Shown here: positions 41,752 through 43,477 of the stretch, in pieces
Position numbering within the stretch: position 1 is the first letter of the stretch
How the letters are laid out: each line of letters opens with the position of its first letter
Source of the DNA: Aliiglaciecola lipolytica
GTDB taxonomy: Bacteria; Pseudomonadota; Gammaproteobacteria; Enterobacterales; Alteromonadaceae
Length of the DNA stretch: 43,477 nucleotides
NCBI RefSeq assembly: GCF_018860635.1
Contig: NZ_JAHKPT010000020.1
Span: 1-43,477, forward strand
Reading direction: 5' to 3'
Program-made: the position numbers and the translations under genes
The notes under the pieces: model-generated
The model's database searches: none
What the model was told of the DNA's origin: nothing
The model's input: the letters and a program-made list of their open reading frames with translations, nothing else

Positions 41752-41770
41752 GGGGGTTTAAGCCCCCTTT
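41752..41770 (+). terminator. Terminator of the sigma operon
   Basis: GGGGG pairs with CCCCC across loop TTTAAG, then TTT and a mixed T-rich tail, about 40 bases after the lipoprotein stop. Confidence 0.65.
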
Positions 41771-41790
41771 ATCTTCCAATGAAATATATG

Positions 41791-41819
41791 TTGCCTTAAG
41801 TGTTGGCTTTGTATACAAT
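41791..41819 (+). promoter_or_regulatory. Sigma-70 promoter of the rpsF operon
   Basis: TTGCCT at 41791-41796 and TACAAT at 41814-41819 with a 17-base spacer. The leader of about 80 bases ends in AACCGTAAGGAG before the rpsF ATG; an S6:S18 autoregulatory RNA is known in this leader in other bacteria, but a full match was not established here. Confidence 0.75.
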
Positions 41820-41908
41820 TCGCGCCCTTAAATCAGCTATCACCTTTAGTTCCTTGTCTCAATACAGTTTGGCTGAGCTGTAAGAGGCTACAACCGTAAG
41901 GAGCAACA

Positions 41909-42331
41909 ATGCGTCATTACGAAATCGTGTTTATGGTCCACCCTGACCAAAGTGAACAAGTTCCTGGTATGATTGAACGTTATACCGGAATAATCACAAA
42001 CGACGGCGGAACTATCCACCGTTTAGAAGATTGGGGCCGCCGTCAATTGGCATATCCAATCGAAAAATTACATAAAGCACACTACGTACTAATCAATGCT
42101 GAAGCTACTGCAGAAGCAATTGAAGAGCTAGAAACTGCTTTCCGTTTTAATGATATTGTTCTTCGTAACCTTGTTATGCGTACCAAAGGAGCTGAAACTG
42201 AACAGTCTCCAATGGCGAAAGAAGAACGTCGTGATGATCGTCGTGATGACCGTCGTCCAGAGCGTTCTGAAAAGCAAGAAGAAGCACCTGCTGCAGCTGT
42301 AGAGCCTGCTAGCACTGAAGATCAAGCATAA
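41909..42331 (+). CDS. rpsF: 30S ribosomal protein S6
   Basis: 140 residues. [22 protein letters not shown], the [18 protein letters not shown] core and the [23 protein letters not shown] end are diagnostic (listed in pieces). The C-terminal tail after residue 100 is charged ([19 protein letters not shown]) and acidic at the end, as in other gammaproteobacterial S6. It binds S18 in the platform of the small subunit. RBS AAGGAG precedes ATG. First gene of the rpsF-rpsR-rplI operon, without a priB gene in between. Confidence 0.97.
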   Translation: MRHYEIVFMVHPDQSEQVPGMIERYTGIITNDGGTIHRLEDWGRRQLAYPIEKLHKAHYVLINAEATAEAIEELETAFRFNDIVLRNLVMRTKGAETEQSPMAKEERRDDRRDDRRPERSEKQEEAPAAAVEPASTEDQA

Positions 42332-42342
42332 GGAGACAGATA

Positions 42343-42570
42343 ATGGCTCGTTTTTTTAGACGTCGTAAATTTTGCCGTTTCTCAGCTGAAGGTGTTGTCC
42401 AGATCGATTATAAAGACATCGCTTTGCTGAAAAACTATATCACTGAAAGTGGTAAAATCGTACCAAGCCGTATCACTGGAACTAGCGCTAAATATCAGCG
42501 TCAGTTGTCAACTGCTATCAAGCGCGCGCGCTTCCTAGCATTGCTTCCATATACTGATTCTCACAAGTAA
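42343..42570 (+). CDS. rpsR: 30S ribosomal protein S18
   Basis: 75 residues with the usual basic start [16 protein letters not shown], the [20 protein letters not shown] core and [20 protein letters not shown], the RNA-binding region. It binds S6 on the 30S platform. RBS AAGGAG precedes the ATG, 11 bases after the rpsF stop. Confidence 0.97.
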   Translation: MARFFRRRKFCRFSAEGVVQIDYKDIALLKNYITESGKIVPSRITGTSAKYQRQLSTAIKRARFLALLPYTDSHK

Positions 42571-42598
42571 TCGTTGGCGTAAATAAGAGGTAGCAAAG

Positions 42599-43051
42599 AT
42601 GGAAATCATTCTACTAGACAAGATCGCCAACCTGGGCGGCTTGGGTGACACTGTCACTGTAAAATCAGGATATGCACGTAACTTCCTTTTTCCTCAGAAA
42701 AAAGCAGTTCCTGCAACTAAAGCAAATGTAGAAAAGTTTGAAGCACAACGTGCTGAACTTGAAGCAAGCATTGCTGCGACTTTAGCTACTGCTGAAGCGC
42801 GTGCTGCTAAAATCGTTGAGCTTGGTGAAGTAACTATTGCTTCTCCAGCTGGTGACGAAGGTAAGCTTTTCGGTTCAGTTGGTACTCGTGATATTGCTGA
42901 TGCAATCACAGCTGCTGGCGTTGAAGTTGCAAAATCTGAAGTTAAATTGCCTACTGGTACTTTGCGTGAAACTGGCGAGTTTGAAATTGACTTACAGTTA
43001 CACTCAGATGTAATGACCACTGTTAAATTGGTTATCATCCAAGAAGCATAA
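42599..43051 (+). CDS. rplI: 50S ribosomal protein L9
   Basis: 150 residues. The N-terminal domain has [39 protein letters not shown], then a long helix and a C-terminal domain with [17 protein letters not shown] and the final strands. L9 binds 23S rRNA and limits frameshifting. RBS AGAGGT precedes the ATG. Last gene of the operon, followed by a strong terminator. Confidence 0.97.
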   Translation: MEIILLDKIANLGGLGDTVTVKSGYARNFLFPQKKAVPATKANVEKFEAQRAELEASIAATLATAEARAAKIVELGEVTIASPAGDEGKLFGSVGTRDIADAITAAGVEVAKSEVKLPTGTLRETGEFEIDLQLHSDVMTTVKLVIIQEA

Positions 43052-43071
43052 ATCTTAGATTTATAGACTTT

Positions 43072-43099
43072 AAAAACCTCGCTTCGGCGGGGTTTTTTT
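43072..43099 (+). terminator. Rho-independent terminator of the rpsF operon
   Basis: AAAAACCTCGC pairs with GCGGGGTTTTT across a TTCG tetraloop (one G-U pair), followed by a T-run. Confidence 0.85.
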
Positions 43100-43120
43100 A
43101 TGCCAAAAGAAAAATATGGC

Positions 43121-43477
43121 CCATGTGCTTTTAGCTCAAGGAGTGTTGCTGTATGTCCAACGGGATAAATCCCGTGCTACAGGGATGTGTAGCCATGGGC
43201 TTTTAGCTCATGGAATGTTGCTGTATGCCCAACGGGATAAATCCCGTGCTACAGGGATGTGTAGCCATTGGCTTTAGCCTATGGAATGTTGCTGTATGCC
43301 CAAAGGGATAAATCCCGTGCTACAGGGATGTGTAGCCATGGGCTTTTAGCTCATGGGATGTTGATGTATGCCCAACGGGATAAATCCCGTGCTACAGGCG
43401 TTTGTAACCATGGGTTTTTAGCCTATGGAATGTTGCTGTATGTCCAACGGGATAAATCCTGAGGGATCCCCACAGCG
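43121..43477. repeat. 72-bp tandem repeat array, five copies
   Basis: Copies start at 43121, 43193, 43265, 43336 and 43408; spacings are 72, 72, 71 and 72 bases. Each unit contains three potential hairpins: CCATGGGC with GCTCATGG, ACGGGAT with ATCCCGT and GCTACA with TGTAGC. The fifth copy breaks off after GGGATAAATCC near 43459. The array lies just after the rplI terminator and does not encode a plausible protein. Confidence 0.85.

Noticed and set aside
43268-43462. Open reading frame of 64 codons with a 24-residue repeat (YAQRDKSRATG)
   Set aside because: It is the translation of the 72-bp tandem repeat, which stays open by chance because 72 is divisible by three. No RBS, no known family, and the 71-base copy shifts the frame.

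Overview
The window looks like a chromosomal segment of a marine gammaproteobacterium of the Alteromonadales (Alteromonas/Glaciecola/Paraglaciecola type). This is inferred from the low GC content by eye, the rpsF-rpsR-rplI ribosomal operon, a VPVPA-type PEP-CTERM protein, a giant MshQ/DUF6701-type surface protein, a TonB-dependent receptor and several small enzyme families common in that order. No phage, insertion sequence or CRISPR array was seen. The window opens inside the 3' end of a tRNA gene.

Layout. 1-1293: tRNA 3' end with terminator, then a nitronate-monooxygenase-like flavoenzyme (minus). 1747-2844: PEP-CTERM exported protein behind a sigma-54-like promoter. 3239-4722: ArsR-type regulator with a perfect dyad at its own start, an SRPBCC/AHSA1 protein and a DUF4287-type protein. 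4859-11104 (minus): a 2081-residue MshQ-like surface protein with two unrelated tandem repeat families, a LamG domain and a DUF6701-like C-terminus. 11188-17092: a small lipoprotein, a likely operon of ABC-2 ATPase, permease and membrane-anchored amidohydrolase (minus) preceded by a double dyad, then an M19 dipeptidase and a GST (minus). 17276-21986: TonB-dependent receptor followed by an alkaline-phosphatase-superfamily enzyme and a PhoD-like phosphatase, with weak Pho-box-like repeats upstream; together these suggest phosphate-ester scavenging. 22086-25626: housekeeping and stress enzymes (SRAP/YedK, TehB-like methyltransferase, OsmC, FMN reductase, GFA). 25627-28894: a structured intergenic region, an unknown lipoprotein, a PPK2 polyphosphate kinase and a DoxX/LysR divergent pair.

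29849-35578 holds two signalling units. On the minus strand is a tight operon of a TonB-like protein, an ECF sigma factor, a single-pass putative anti-sigma protein and a small protein that resembles archaeal CTP-dependent riboflavin kinase (DUF120). Divergent from it is a membrane-anchored nSTAND-type NTPase with a TPR region, a degenerate Walker B and no recognisable effector.

36535-41711 is the most system-like part. A secreted Ser/Asn/Gln-rich protein, an outer-membrane beta-barrel candidate, an S8 subtilisin-like protease, a second ECF sigma factor, its anti-sigma factor and a CC0125/CC1285-type lipoprotein lie together. Two promoters share GGAATA-N15-CGTTA exactly, one before the sigma operon and one before the secreted protein. 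A weaker match precedes the protease. This looks like a self-regulated envelope regulon. The window ends with rpsF-rpsR-rplI (no priB) and a five-copy tandem array of a 72-bp unit that can fold into three hairpins.
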